64,000 bases of DNA from Tyto alba (GCF_018691265.1 NW_024881279.1:2633243-2697242), one strand, 5' to 3'; positions 47,701 through 61,243 are shown, numbered from the stretch's first letter. A program made the numbers and translations. Notes: generated from the sequence alone by a model not told the origin.

Positions 47701-50700
47701 TGAGTCAGTTCAGCACCAGCACAGATCAAAGTCAGATTTGTATCTACTGCTGCTCGGATCTTACACTCGCTTCATTCGCCCCAGCAGCACAGAGATCCAC
47801 AGCCCTGTGCTCTGGCCCAGCAGCTTAGACCCCGCTTAGCTTCTGTCTGATCCTGGCTGCAGGGGAGGAGGAGGGGAGGAAGGACGGGGCATGCGATGGG
47901 CTTTCAGGGCTGGGGAGAGCAGCGCTGTATCAGCGTGCCCGTGGGAAACGCGGGCTCTGCGGTGCCAGACAGAGTCTGGCCTGTTACAGCCCCATCCTCG
48001 TCCCCGCTCTCCTCCATGTCCTGACAGCAGGACTAGAGTGGAGGGGCGGCTCAGCAAGATTAACAAGAAAAAAATAAAGAAAAAAACCTGCTCTATCAAA
48101 AACCCCACCAACCCCAGCCGTCAGCCAGCTGACCTCAACAAGAGCTGCTGCTGCAGCCAGGCAGAGGCAGGAACGCGTGTATGGGAGGGACAGGGCCCAT
48201 GGCCCGCGCTCAGATGGATTTAAATCATCGTGGAGCTGCCTCCTGCTATCAGCTGGGATCAGGAAACGAGAGGGAAGGCAACAGGGAAGAGCAAACGCTG
48301 GGGCTGCCACAGAAAAGCATGGCCAACGTGCTTCTCCGCTCTTCACAACAGGCATCCCTAATCCCCATCCCAGATGTCTGAAACGGCCTCTCAGTCATAA
48401 CAGGAGTGGATTGACAAGCTCTTTTATTATCAGAGGCAGTATTTTCCTCTGTTCATGCATTCAAACCTGTTGCAGGGGCAAAGCCTCCAGCCCTGCCTCC
48501 TGCTATTCCCCCTCCCTTGAGGCTCTCATTCCCCAGGGGTGAGATGTGAAACACAGCTCCAGGCCAAGCTGCACGCCCCAGGCTCTGCATACAAGAGCAG
48601 CATTTCACCGCACAACCGAGATGCAGTATTCATACTGTAATCTAGCAGAGAAATATTTTACAGCAGCAAAGGTGATACACATCGCTTGTATTACAGCTGT
48701 TACACACACACACTTATCTGACCTTCCTGTAGCATCATATTTCTAGTGTTACTGAGCTGGTCTCATCCTGTTCTATTTTTGCCTAGCAGATTATTTCTAT
48801 TTAATCCATTAATTGCTTTACTTTACGCTGATATGGCATATCAGAGCATTGGTAAGGGGGTAAGGCGACAGAATCAGCTCTGTTCAGCCTCAGGCAACCT
48901 TGCTGACTCCAGCTGTGTGCACGTCGGTCATGGCAATGCAAGGTCAAAGCAAGTTCTTCTGCATAACCCACCACACGCTTCTGTGCCGTGCAGTGCAGTG
49001 CCACGACGATTACTGTTAGGAATTCTTTCCAAGACTTTATAGAATTATGAGCCACAGAGGAAAGGAGAAACCAAGAGGCAGAGACCAGAGAGAAATGAGT
49101 TTTTAAGTCTTACTTCAAGTCTCGAACTATCAGTGAGCTGCCAAGACTGGGAAATGAAGATTGCTGGGGACAGCCAGGCCACCCAGACAACCGCACCAGC
49201 AGACAGGGCAGTGAAGGGACTCAAGCTCTGTGAAGAGCTTATGAAAATAAAGACAGCCTTCCATGCAGTCCTGAGCTAACAGAACCACACGGATATGGAA
49301 AAAGAAGAGGGGAATGGTTGGGAGGGGAAGGGAAAGAAGTTCTTCTGTGCTTTTTCATGCAGTAAGCACAAACGGCCGAGAGGATGTTTCCACAGAGCAG
49401 GGCAAGTCCTCCTGGTCTGCAAACCAGTACATGAAAATTCATCTGGCCCTCACAGTTCACGGACACCCGCTCACCCCCACCGCTCGGCACTGCTTCCTCC
49501 CAGCTCCCAGAGAAGATTAAGATAAATCACCCTGTAGGCCTATGGCCATCTGGCCATACAGCAGGAGGTAAAACCCAAAAGCTCTGTAAAATTAGAGAGT
49601 GGCCAAAAAGAAGACCTCAGTATAGCACTGCAAGTCTCAGACTAACCTAAGCGTGGGCAGGAAGCAGAGGTATATAAGGTTTTCAGGGTCAGGAGCTGCA
49701 CCCCGACTCCACTTAATCACTGCACTCTTTTTGAGTCCTTACAGGAAGCTCCTGTATGCAGGGCTGCATGGCAAAAAGCCAGCCTCCGAATCAGTTTGGA
49801 GTGTAGCTGATGAGGCAAGCAGTTCACTACAGACATGGTTTTAATGAGGGCTAAAGCAGAGTCAGATGTCTGAACATACCAGCGGCAGCCCCGGTCGGAG
49901 GCGTATGTGAAAATAATTGCCACCAGACGGTTCAGGAGCAGTGCTCCGTACGCCGCCTTCAGCCACGGGTCCCAGCGCACTACCTAACGCCACGGGAGGA
50001 GAGTCTACAGAGCAGAGAGGGAGGGTTGTGCTCAATTTGAAGACGGGCCATCAAAATGGAAGAGGTACGAAAAGATAAGAAACTTTGCCAAAGCCTCCTC
50101 AGCCCATTAAACCTCAGCTTCGCACTCTGAAGACGCGCAGGGAGAAACTCGACCAGTCTCGCTACGCTTTGCCAAACGCTGAGCTGCTTCGGAGCGGCAC
50201 CGACGCGGGAGGCAAACATGGGAGCTGCCCCCAGACTGGGGATAAAAGCGGCTTTTTCCTCAAAGCCAGCGGCCTCCAGCACACCCCACACGGGCATCCA
50301 GCTCCGACACATGAATCCCTCTCGGACTAAGCCCAGGAAAATCAGTTCTTTGTATGGCAGCAGCGGCCGCAGCACTGGCCTGGTCCTGTCCCCACCTCTG
50401 CTAACGCAGGCCCTCGATGAGGCTGTGCACAGCTAACCACGGGCAGAAGCCGGGGCTGCGGGGGCAGAAGGAGCCTGGCTGGGAGCAGCCCGGGGGGAGC
50501 ACCAACCCACCCAGACAGCCCTTACCTAAGGAAACCCAAGAGAGGCATTTCAGACCCTGATCCGAGACCCCTTGCAAGCTTGGCCACCAAAGACCGGGAT
50601 TAGACAGTACAAATAACCCTGGGAAAGTCACAAGCACGCTTGACTCAAGCTCTCACCATGTCTAAAAGAGCTGCCGTGGCTTTGCAGGATGACTCCAGCC

Positions 50701-52151
50701 TAAGTCACAACCCCGGGAGGATTTCTGGCTGACAGCACGTAAGATGGGAAGGTCAGGGTTTGACAAGCACTTCTTTCAGAAGCGGTAATTACTTCACCAA
50801 TCCTTCCTCCCACCCCCACCCCTAATGTTTTCCCTGCTTTTGCAACACCCCTCAACAAAGTTTAGAAAACTTTATTTTAACACGTTTCTTGAGCCAAATC
50901 ACCACGTACTGTCCTGGCAGAGCCAGAGGTTGTGTGCAGGGAACACGCAGATCAGTGACAGTTCATGGCCAGGGTAGGACAGAGTTGAGCGAGTCCTGTT
51001 CTCTGTGCCTCAAAAAACTCATTTTGCCCCTCTGTGAAATGGAGAAAAGATGGGAGCTGTTCTACGCAGACTCCATACCCGGCTGGGGCTTTCGCCATAC
51101 GAGCGCAAGGCACAGCATTTAACTCTGCAAGGATCATCTGGGTCACACAAAGCCCAGAGGAATACGTACGGGATGAGATGGATGCGCAGCTGACGACATG
51201 GAGGACCAACAGGAAAGGGAGAACCCACGTCGGAGAGAGCAGAGAGGAGGAAGAGACTGTTCTGTGCAAAGGCTGAAAATGGGTGCGAGGAACATTATCT
51301 GCAAATTATACCTATTATCGTGAGAAAAATGCTTCTACTCAAGATGAAAATGCCCTCAAGCGGCTTAAAAATGAACTATTTACTAACTGTCAAACCGGGC
51401 TGGGCTCCGCGTGACCGATGACTTTGGGGGAAGGAGGGAAAGGATCAGAGTTTTGAGTATTGTGGTTGTGGCAATTCAAACCTACTGCGAAATGGCTCAA
51501 TTAAGGGTTTTGAAACACAGGACATAAGAGCCAGGACCAGGTGCAACCACTCCTCTAGGAAGAAAAACAAGTGCTTTCTTGATTCAAGTCTTTGATTGCC
51601 CAAAATACAATAAAAACAGCTTTTTTTTTTTTTTAGGGGCTCTTGTTGACAATCCTGATTAGGTGGGACCTCCCTAGTCTTTCTATTTTTGCTCCAATTC
51701 CCTTCTGGAAAAGGCACATTCATCCTCCAGATTCTGTTTCAGAAAGGAGAGCTGGTTGGTCCAAGATGCCACCTATACCCATTGGCTGCAAAAAGCAAAA
51801 GTAGCCAGTCCAGGGGCACACCAGCACCCCCTGCCCCAGTGCTACGGCCCGGGGACACCAGGGTGTGGGCAGGCAGGAGGGGACGCATCCTGACATGCCA
51901 AGGGAACAGCTCAGCACCGCTCTCCGTGACCTCAGGTCCCCCCATCAAGTTTCTGTGCCTGTTCCCTGCTGGGTGCCGGACCCGGCTCCTCCCTGGGGCC
52001 ACCCTGCGGTCCCCACGCCGAGCCCCGTTGCAGAGCACAGCCTGGTGTCCCCAGCACTGGCAGCTCAGCCTCTCCTGCTGACCCACCACAGCCTCCACAC
52101 CACACAGCCCAGCCACCTCCTCAGGGGGCTGGCTTGAAAGGAAATACTTAC
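44707..52151 (-). other. ARHGAP26: ARHGAP26 intron between exons a and b (7.4 kb)
   Basis: No exon recognised. It holds a MIR-like SINE remnant (about 51000-51045), a T14 run (51621-51634), short AT-rich unique stretches (45940-46030 and 47570-47650), and a local near-duplication of CTGGACCCAGCAGGCAG around 46311-46357. Confidence 0.85.
51000..51045 (+). mobile_element. Possible MIR-type ancient SINE remnant
   Basis: The stretch reads CTCTGTGCCTCA, then a C/T-rich link, then CTCTGTGAAATGGAGAAAAG. This resembles the MIR core motif of a CTCTGTGCCTCAGTTT-like part followed by CTGTAAAATGGGG-like sequence. The flanks are too diverged to set ends by eye. Old MIR copies are known at low number in sauropsid genomes. 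Chance similarity cannot be excluded. Confidence 0.35.
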
Positions 52152-52188
52152 TGCCTTCACTTTGGTTGTCCTTGTTCGAGTTGTAGAC
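52152..52188 (-). CDS. ARHGAP26: ARHGAP26 exon a: 37-nt microexon, PH-RhoGAP linker
   Basis: This is the most 5' ARHGAP26 exon visible. It encodes VYNSNKDNQSEG plus one base, identical to the human linker just before the RhoGAP domain. The acceptor is a pyrimidine-rich tract ending TTTTCCAG at 52189-52190, and the donor is GTAAGTA starting at 52151. It begins in phase 0 and leaves one base (A), which pairs with CT of the next exon to give threonine. At 37 nt it is a microexon between introns of at least 11.8 kb and 7.4 kb. Its length is not a multiple of three, so skipping it would shift the frame and remove the GAP domain. It was found by peptide identity; the size alone would escape most gene finders. 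The preceding exon, ending the PH domain, was searched for to the right and not found. Confidence 0.95.
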
Positions 52189-53072
52189 CTGGAAAACACA
52201 AGAAGAAAGTCTTATGAAGACCCTGGCCCCACCTGGGAAGGGACTGCTGACACGTTTGGTGTCACCCTGACTGGTGAGGGCTGTTGGGAGGACCTGCCTC
52301 GACCTCCCCCAGCAGGGTGGTCCCCAGAGACCACCACAGCATTCTGCATTCAAAATGTCAGGTCGCCACGGCTTTAGAGTTGTATTAAAATAACAACTAG
52401 GGCAGTTCTTAAAACAAGTGAATGCAAAGGGGGATGGACTAGGTAAAAACAGAAGCTAAAGGGGCTTTTAAACAAAACGAAGGTGGGCATTCCTCTCCTC
52501 CAAGCTTTTCTCAAAGGCACACATAAAGGACAAACTTAGAGCAAAGCAGACAATTCCCTTTACATCTTACGGGCATTACAATAACATCTGGTAGGTGTAA
52601 CTCCTACGAGGAGTAGGAAGCCACCCTTAAGCACAAGTACTTACAGACTGAATGAACAAGTCAGGCAAAGAGTAAGAGAGGAAAAGAAATGTCATTAATT
52701 TAGAGAGGACCTGAAATGCAGAAGGATGAGACATTGTACCCAACAGTGCCTGTGACAGAGCCACCCTCTGAGTCAACGCTGGGCCTTCACCCCAAGACTC
52801 TCCTGTCTTCAAACACTGGTGCTCTTCCTCCTGTCCCAATCACTGCTACAGCCTGGCTACTTTAGATTAAAGTAATGTTTCAATGGGTACAATTAAAAAG
52901 GGGAAAAACAATAGCAGAAGGTTTTAATCACAGTTTGAGGATGATTTAAAAGCCTAGCATAATGAAAACCACAGCTGTGAGAAGATCAGCCTGCAGACAG
53001 GTTGTATTTCTCTAGCTCATCAGAGTAAAATGTTTTAAAATCATCCTTCATCAACCCAGGGGCCCAACAGAA

Positions 53073-53088
53073 ACACACACACACACAC
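53073..53088. repeat. AC dinucleotide repeat, 8 units
   Basis: Short perfect AC microsatellite in the first (partial) intron of the window. Confidence 0.85.
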
Positions 53089-56000
53089 CAGCACTCCATC
53101 AGCATCACAAGCTGGAGTTGAGCGTGGCAGCATCCATTAAAACAGGAAGAAAGGCCTGTGTAGGCTGTTAAACAAAGCCAGCAGCGCGCACACCCTTCCT
53201 CTGCTGGGAACAAAGCTGGGAGCCCCTTTCCACTGGGAGCGAAGCACGGGGAACTGATTTAATCACATGCTACCTCCAGAAATAGCAAGCGGGGAAGGAA
53301 AGTTTCCAAAGGCGATGTTGATAGCAACACACAAGGCAGCAACAGCCAACACATCCGAGGGGAGAGGGGAGGAGCAGAGGCTCTGATCTGCGATCAGGCC
53401 GGCAAGAGTTTCTCAACCTTTCCCTGCAGGCTCCCAATTACTGATATTCACACCAAGGCCAGAGATTCAGAAGCTGCCTGTGAGTGTGAGGCTCTGTGTG
53501 CTTCCAGCGGGGTCCCTGCTGGTGGGGTTTTTTTGGTTTATAGCTGACACTATAACATCCTCAAAGGATCAGTGCCAGCAGCAACCGGGCACACACACTA
53601 CCGACCACCACGGACCTCGCCACCGCGCTCACCCGGGGTGCCCCAACACCAGCCCCACTGCCCACACCAAAAAAAATAGCCCACAAAACAGCTGTGTGTC
53701 ACCTAACACTTCTGCAAGAGCACCATTAAGCCACTTAAACAGATGCCTGCCTTGAAGGTCACCCGACCAGAGGTTATTCCCGTGCTCCCCTGCCCGCGGG
53801 AGCCACCGCAGCCGCAGCTCCACTGACACCTCCGTGGTGGCAGAGGAAGCGAGCAGCTCTTGCCCCACATGCCAGTATCAAAGAACTAAATGAACCTCTT
53901 CATTTGAGTCCTGTGGGTTTGTCTTTAACGGGGAGCTGCCCCGATGCCAGCCCCGGCACGGCCACAGCCAGCCGTGCTGGCATCAGCTCCGCCACCCCGG
54001 ACACCTTCAGGGAAGGGCCAATCTGATGGCACAGCTCAAAACTGGCAGTTTGGGCAGAGACTGACCCCCTCAACACTAATTCTCACTCTTCCTGGGATAC
54101 TTCCCAAGGCACACGCTCCCTCTCCCCCTCCCAGGCCTAGCTATGCAACGCAAGACAAAGTAGAGATTTTTGTTTTGCAGGAGAAAATCTATCATCCCAC
54201 ATCTGGAAACTGGGGGATGATTCAGCAGCAAAACCAGCTGTTGTCAGCAAGTGAGTTTTCCTCCAGGAACAGTGTTTATATCAAGAAAATAAAATAAGTG
54301 AAAAGAAGGAAGGAAACCAACAGTGGGCTCCTCTGCCAGTGGTGCTGTCTAGCAGCCCCGGCCATGAAGTCAACTTTCCCTGAAGAAGATTTTCTCTCCA
54401 ACTTCAGTATCAGCGTTGAGGACTCGTTGAAGGGACCAGGGGGACAGCTTGAGGTAACTCTTACCCAAAGGTTTTCAGATGCACGGCCCTTCCTCGGGAC
54501 CCCACACAGACTTCAGGCCCTGCGCTCTGCCCAGACACCAGCTCCTGGGCTTGGGACACCAAAATATTTTCCAATTCTTCTGGGTGAACCCAGCTGCCAG
54601 CCACTCGCCCTGGCACCCGACCCACGTCCTGGCACAGCTTCGCTCTCTGCTGTCCTTCTCCCAGAGGTTCCCTCTGCTGCCCAGGCCCAAAGGACCAGTC
54701 ATGCAGCTCAAGTTATGGTGCACAGCACATCAGCAACAGGGAAAAATGTGTCTGCCTGCATATTCGCTCTTCCAGTTTTGTTACATGAAACAATAGAGGT
54801 TGTTAATCATCAGAGGCTGTTCTTTAAAAAAGGGAAAAGGACAGACAAGGAAGCTCAATATGCTTATGCCGTTAATTGCAAAGTATGCACACAGTGAAAG
54901 GAAATTTCATGCAGAGGTCAACTATGCAACCATAAAACAAGGAGATACTGTCATCCTACATCCATCTTATTAAGGACAAACCTTTTATCCATTGTCAGTG
55001 TGTTAATCCATTAACACCAGTCTACAAGATCAGGGTTTTAACCAAGCCCCAATTCTGTAATATCATTTCCTTTTCCAAGAAAAACATTACTTTCAAAAAG
55101 AAATATTTCTCCTATACCGCCTCAAGCCTTTTGAAGAGAGAGATTTTTTAGGATAAGAGAAAGTTTCTAAGTTTGAAGAAAGTTCTGCTGTGTGAGAGGT
55201 CCAAGAGTGAAGCTCCTCCAGTGCCCCAAGGGCCGTCATCTGCCCCGCTGTCAGAAACGTGCCCTCAGTGCTGCCAGGCAGGGCTGGCCCAGCCCACAGG
55301 GACCCCTCGGGGTCTTGGCACAGCAAAGGTCACTCCTGCCCAGCTTGGCTTTACCAATATTAATATTCCTCTCTTTCCAAAACAGCTCTGATAATATGCA
55401 AGGGTTAAAGCACATGGAAGCATTTTAAGATTAAGCCTCATATGCAAGTCAGTCAGCTGATGGACCTACCTACCTCCCTGCGAAAGGGTGCTGAATTTCA
55501 AAGAGGTTCTTACTATTCATTACACCCAAGTCTCCATTGATTACTGACAAAAATAAAGTTACAGATTGTTCAGACAGGAGCATGTTTCCCCTGCACCATC
55601 CTCCCTGTAACTCCACCACACTGTTACACTGTCAATTCACCTTTACAGCACCACAGAAAATGATAAATCCAATCACTTCTGCCAAGGGACGGAGGCAACG
55701 GAGGCCCTGTGCCAACGGCGCGGCCCATGCACAGCATGCCCTCTGAGCCACTGGTGAACACCAATTCAGTCCAGAACAGAAAAACTCTGCGTACAGAAAA
55801 ATTCAGCACGAGTGGGGAGACCTCCAGGAACCCCCATAGCTATTGGGTCGCTGGGTCTGTGTTCGGACAACAAAGACCTTCGAAGCTCTCCGTACAGCAC
55901 TGCTCTTCTAAACCCTCTTTCAAACAACTGCCAAGTCCTAGGTTTGAAGAGTGAGGCAGATACATCTTTCCCCCACCCCTCCAAAAATCCGTTCTTTTGC

Positions 56001-59000
56001 ATTTCTGTGCACAATTCTGACTGTGCAGGCTGCCTCACCACACCGGTGAGCGCCGGGTGCCGGCTCAACATGAGATGCATTGCTGGGGCACGGGGCTCTG
56101 ACTCCTGTGCCAGCCTAAGAGCACAGGGGTAACACGGCTACACCTCGCAGGGGAACAGCATTTAACAGGCAGCACACAAGAGGTTTGCTGAGAACAGGCA
56201 GCTCTGCAAACGTGCACATCACCCAGGATAGAGCCAGATGATAAAACACTGTGAAATGCGTGTATTTGTGTATGTACATGCACCATCTTCCTGTTGTTAA
56301 CACACTCTGGAGAAAACAGACCTAAACCCAGAAGGGTTCTCATGAAGCAAAAAGCTTCTTTCGCTTTTCAGTATTAGTCACTGACAAAGGGTAGGAAATT
56401 TGAGAGAAGAAAGCATTTGCCGAGAGGTGAAGGGCTCGTGTCCCACGTACCGCGTGTGGGAACAGGCTCAGTTATAAGACTCACAAAACCGGGTCTAGTG
56501 ACTAACTTGGAGACAAATCCCTACCCTGCAGCACCGCAGGCGTTTTAACATCACGCTCTCATTAATTATTCCCATTTGATTGTGTCTTCAGAGCCAAAAT
56601 ATCTTTACTAGGAAGTTTCAGAAGTGATATGTTTAGAAAAGAAATATATTAACCTAGCACAAAATTTGCAGACCTTGACGCCCTGAATTTAGTTTTCTAA
56701 ATTCAGACTGTAGGTGGGCAAATATCCTGAACAAAACCAGACCGCAGCTTTTTTAGTGGCAGCCACTACTGCTTAATTTCTGCAGAATCACTGCTATTTG
56801 ACAGTTTAAAACAAGGCCTTTGTGACCTATCATTAAAAAATTCTGAGATACATCTGTAAGTAATCCAGAAGCATACATTTTCTAAGAGCACAATAGAAAT
56901 TGCAATTCGCTATTATTTTGAAATTTTCCGCCAAAGTTAAAATCCTCCCCTCTCCCCCTCCCTGAACACTTGCACTATGCTCAATTATTAACTCAGTATT
57001 TAAGATAATTGATCAAAGAACAAGTTAATTCTTCCCGGTGATGCACTTCACCAAATATACACTATGTTTTGCAGAGGAAACGGTTTTATAGGGATGATTA
57101 AGAGGCCGGCGATGTTCCAGGGTGCGCTGGCTAGAACAGACAGCCCAGCAAACAACGCCGAGCCGCCCTGCTGCACCGGTGCCGGGGGCCGAGCCGGAGG
57201 GCGACGCGCTGGCGTCCTCCCCGAGCCACAGCTATCGCCTCCTCCTCGATTCCAACCCCACCCGGACCAACGTATGGGCAGAAGCAGCAATGCAAGACCG
57301 CTGTACCCACTCCAGCCCCCTCCTCAGATTTCAGTTCTGTCACTACCACATACAAGCACCCACACTGGAGCTGTGGGTAAAACAAACACAAGCTGTGGAT
57401 TTTCATAATCAAAAATCCTCCAACGGCCGCCATCCGCAGCCTAAAATACTTCTAGAGCCACCTTTCATAGCCTAATGTCACCTCCTGCTTGCGCACAGAT
57501 AAACCAAGAAGGATCCAATCCATCCATTTTCCAACCTGCTCCTAAATAAATTGCACACATGAGCATGCAAAGAGCAAAGAGGTATGTGGGTTGTTCGGGA
57601 TGAAACTGGATTGTGGGAAAAGAAAAGGAAAAGGAAATAGCTGCGGTTTGGAAGGGGAACTAAGAAAAAGATGATGAGTAATTTTATGTTTATTTCCTCC
57701 TTTCAGGGTTCACACTGGCTGCCCGTGATGTCTATTAACCTCCACAATAAATTAACTGTGCTTTCATATGGCAATTGTATGTGTGTACAAATCCTTTATA
57801 TGAATACGCTACATTTCATATACAAAGCAGTTCTTTATTTAAAACTCAAAACGGCTCAACCTAAGCTGCATCCCTGGGAGGTTGAACAGCGTTCAGCACA
57901 GTTCCCAAAATCTTTCAGGTTCCAACACCGGCACGGAGTTCTGCCCAAATGGCTAACATCTAGAGGAAAGAATTGCCCAGCTTCTCAGAGGTGGGAGGTG
58001 GCAGTGCTTTCCAGAAAGCAGCAGGGCCAGCACTCCTGTTTCGCAGCCGCAGGCAGAGGGATTGCCATTAGAGAAGGAACTCGCCATTTCAGTCACCTAA
58101 TCCATGCCCTGGCGTGGAAGATTCCACCTTACGCTCCTCTTACTAGTGCTGGGACCTACCCTTCAACCCAGACTTTCCATTTAGGCTCAAACTACTGTGA
58201 GAATAGGCCAGTCCTGCCAGATTTCCTTGGTCTCCCTGGAGGAGCGCAGTGTTTGCAAAGCCCTGAGCAATAGGAGGAAATGCTGCAGTGTTATGCAATT
58301 TCCTTGTGATTCATATTCAGAAATCCTCAAAACAACCATGAACGAGTTTTTCAACTTGCAGCTCAGAAGATGCACAAGCCAAAAGAGTATAAATAGAAAT
58401 CATGATATTCCCTCAGATTTGGTAGCCCAACTGGCTTGCCAGCCACCCAAGGACAGGTTGTGAAGACACGGGCAGGAGGAGCGCTGACGTTTTACACGGT
58501 GGTTTTGCAACCTTTTTGTAAACGAAAAAGGAAAACCGGGTGAAAAACAGCCTGCAGATTGGAGCCCAGCCACCGTGCTTGACTCAGCCGGTGCTAGGTG
58601 GGGTGGTGTCTGTAGAGCCCTGAAGCTGCAAAGCCGTCGCTGCACGAGGGCTTGCTCAGCCCAGCAGCAATCACACGTGCTGGGACTCTTGCACATCCCT
58701 TTTCCCACCCCTTCAATTGCCCTCCATGAGAGGGACAACAGACCATCAGCTTGGAACAAGTCTTTTCTCTTAACCTCTCTCTCACTTGGACACCAACGCT
58801 GCACCCGATCACTTCCCCACAGTCCAGATCCTGAAGTCCTCGTCCCCTTCAGAGCACAACAGAAACTCAAACGCATCAAGAATTTGTTTCCAATCCTACA
58901 CAAGGAGTTTTCAGCCTGAGAAGTAGCAACCATTAAGGAAAAGGTTTATGAAAATTATCCCGCAATGCCTGGACAAAAATCCCTTCAGGATGATGTTGCA

Positions 59001-61220
59001 CAGCGCTCAGGTGCTCTTAGGAGAAGGCCAGAGAAGACTCCCTCTTGCATTCACTTAAAGCTTTGGCAGCACCCAAAAATCCCTTCTGATGAACTGTAGC
59101 ACAGGTGCTGTAAACAAGGACAAACAGGTTTTGCATGGACGTCTTGGGTAACCCAAAGTGACTTCAAGAGAGCAAAACTTGAATTACTGAGCAAAAAAAA
59201 TGGAGTGAATTATTGAGCACGTTCAGTTTAAAAGATAAGGCAGCATTATTTTATTTCTACTGGTTTTACTGCCAAATACTCCATTATTTCCACAGCCATT
59301 AATGAGAAAAATAAAGTGAAAAAAATAGCATTTTCAAGCCTAATTTTAGTAGATACGGGTGGCACATTTTCTCTGACCACAAAGCCTATAAGAAGTTACC
59401 TCCTCACTTCCCCGAAGCGCAGTTGGATACAAGCACTTTCAGGGACTTCTGAGAAAGGCCAGGTTGTGGGTTATCCGTTTCTTCTGGCCAGGCACGTCAG
59501 TGCTCACGTTTCTTTTCTTGTGGCTGTTACTGCATTTCTGTCTTTTCCATGTTATTGCTAGAACTGGTCTTCATCAAGACAGGCAGCCTACAGTCCTCCC
59601 TACCTGCCCTCGCTCCGTCACACAGACCATGAGCACCTTTCCCTTGGGAGTGATGGCAGAGAGCCTGGCTCCTCTGCTTGGTTTTCTCACACCACTGGAG
59701 GAAAGAGGGGAGGTGGTGATGCCCTGGTGCCAGATGGCAGCTTGCCTCAGGGAGTCCCAGAAGTTGCTCTGAAAAAACAGCACCCCCCAGGCGAGCGTTT
59801 CCCTTGCCAGGGCCACTCTGCATGTTGTTCTGCTGCTCTTGCTGCCGCAGCGATGCTCCCGCCGTGCCATTTCACTTGCCCTCGTCCAGGAGGGCAGGGA
59901 CACGGGCAGGGACCGGAGCTGCACAGCACGCCGAATGCCCCGCGTCCTCGTGCCTGCATGTCCGTGGGAGGTTGTGGTGCCCCTGCCCAGCCCCGTGGGC
60001 AGCAGCACGATATTGGTGTTTCAAACCTGGCTTCGATTCATCTAACACCACCCTGCAGCTGAAGGGATGCATCTCGCCCTCCGCACGCTCGCAGCCACGC
60101 CGTCCCACCGCCGCTAGCGAAGGCAGCAGTAGCACCTACACAGCTGCACAGGGAAACTGATCCAGCTGAAAATTCATCTAGCAAGCCAGTTATTAGGATT
60201 ATTATTATTTCGTGACGGTCCGCAGCCAGATCAAGTTCACAGCGTGGGCACACAAACGTTCGGGCCAGCACCAGAGAAGCCGAGAATGAACAGTGGAGGA
60301 TGGAGAGGCGGGAAGGCTCCCCACGTCCCACAGCTGCCAGGCTGGGGATCCAGAGTGCGTGGAAGCACACCCTGAGCCAGCTCCGGGCCTCGGAGACAGC
60401 GAGCAGCTCTCCAGCCCTGCTGCCGTACCCACAACCTGCCTGCTGACCCCCCACAGCGGAACATGATCCGGTGCAACACCACGACGCCCCTGAAAGGCAG
60501 GGACTGGGGGCTTGGCTGCAGGTTCCCAGCGTGTGCAGGGATGCTCAGAGCTGGGCCAGAGCCTCCAGGCAGCCGGGGCTCCCGTCACGAGATGGGGTGG
60601 GAGGACCCCGCACACCCTGCCCCGTGCAGCAGCAGGGATAGGGGGGAAGGGGAAGGAAGAAAGAGAAAAAGAAAAGAGTAAGATCAGCACAGGTCCACAC
60701 CACGCCAGGCAGATCCTCTGCACCTGATGCCCGAGCAAGCTTGGCACACCACTGCGGAGCTGCTTTGTTGGGACACAGCCCAGTAGCAGGATGCCAGCAA
60801 AGCACAGAGCAGGAAGGCTCATGTACAAAAAAGCATATTTCCCTGTTAAAAGCAGGACACCTGGCAACCTTGATGAAATCAGCCCTTGTTTCTGGCTCTG
60901 CCTTATCAACCCTGTTCTAAATTTGTCCGAGAGCCAGGTTTTCATACTACAAGCAGGATTTTCAGAGCTAGACTACACTGTGTTGTGGCTAGAAATAACC
61001 TTCCTTGCTCTCTGAGCCAGAACGATACAGATAGGAGTATGATCTTTCCCAGCCCACATCCCTGCAAACCTCTCTGCAGGGGGAGGGGAGGAAAAAATAT
61101 GCCTTGCTTCCCAAGTGAAAGACTTGGCAGGGCAGCAGAAACCCGCTGTGAAATGCTGGTTTATGTCATTCAAGCGAGGGCTGTTCATTTGGAAGAGGGT
61201 GGCCCAGGGTCCCTGGCAGC

Positions 61221-61243
61221 TCCTTCCTTCCTTCCTTCCTTCC
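61221..61243. repeat. TTCC tetranucleotide microsatellite
   Basis: About five TTCC units, continuing into a pyrimidine-rich stretch up to 61340. Confidence 0.85.

Larger units (their letters stand above)
3046..52188 (-). other. ARHGAP26: ARHGAP26 (GRAF1) gene body, partial: nine internal coding exons
   Basis: Nine minus-strand exons, each bounded by AG acceptors and GT donors, translate to a continuous product matching human ARHGAP26 from the PH-RhoGAP linker to the Ser-rich linker. ARHGAP26 is distinguished from its paralogue ARHGAP10 by the segment after the GAP domain (SRKKS-DSKPPSCSERPLTL), which ARHGAP10 lacks. The protein is known to bind curved membrane through BAR and PH domains, to stimulate GTP hydrolysis on RHOA and CDC42, and to act in clathrin-independent endocytosis, adhesion and muscle fusion. 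The PH and BAR exons (upstream, beyond 64000) and the final linker and SH3 exons (beyond position 1) are absent. In vertebrates NR3C1 usually lies just 3' of this gene, so it would be expected to the left; it is not seen here. Exon phases agree at all eight internal junctions, so no internal exon is missing from the canonical isoform. Confidence 0.97.

Noticed and set aside
47706..47730. TTCAGCACCAG, resembling the left half of an RE1/NRSF site
   Set aside because: The right half does not match the consensus.
57671..58273. Plus-strand open frame of 200 codons with a less GC-biased composition
   Set aside because: No recognisable family, signal or domain; the length is not exceptional for 64 kb of six-frame intron.
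60205..60945. Minus-strand open frame of 246 codons
   Set aside because: Lies in GC-rich intron, matches no family I know, and has no splice or promoter context or domain-like pattern. Overlapping frames on the other strand are also open.
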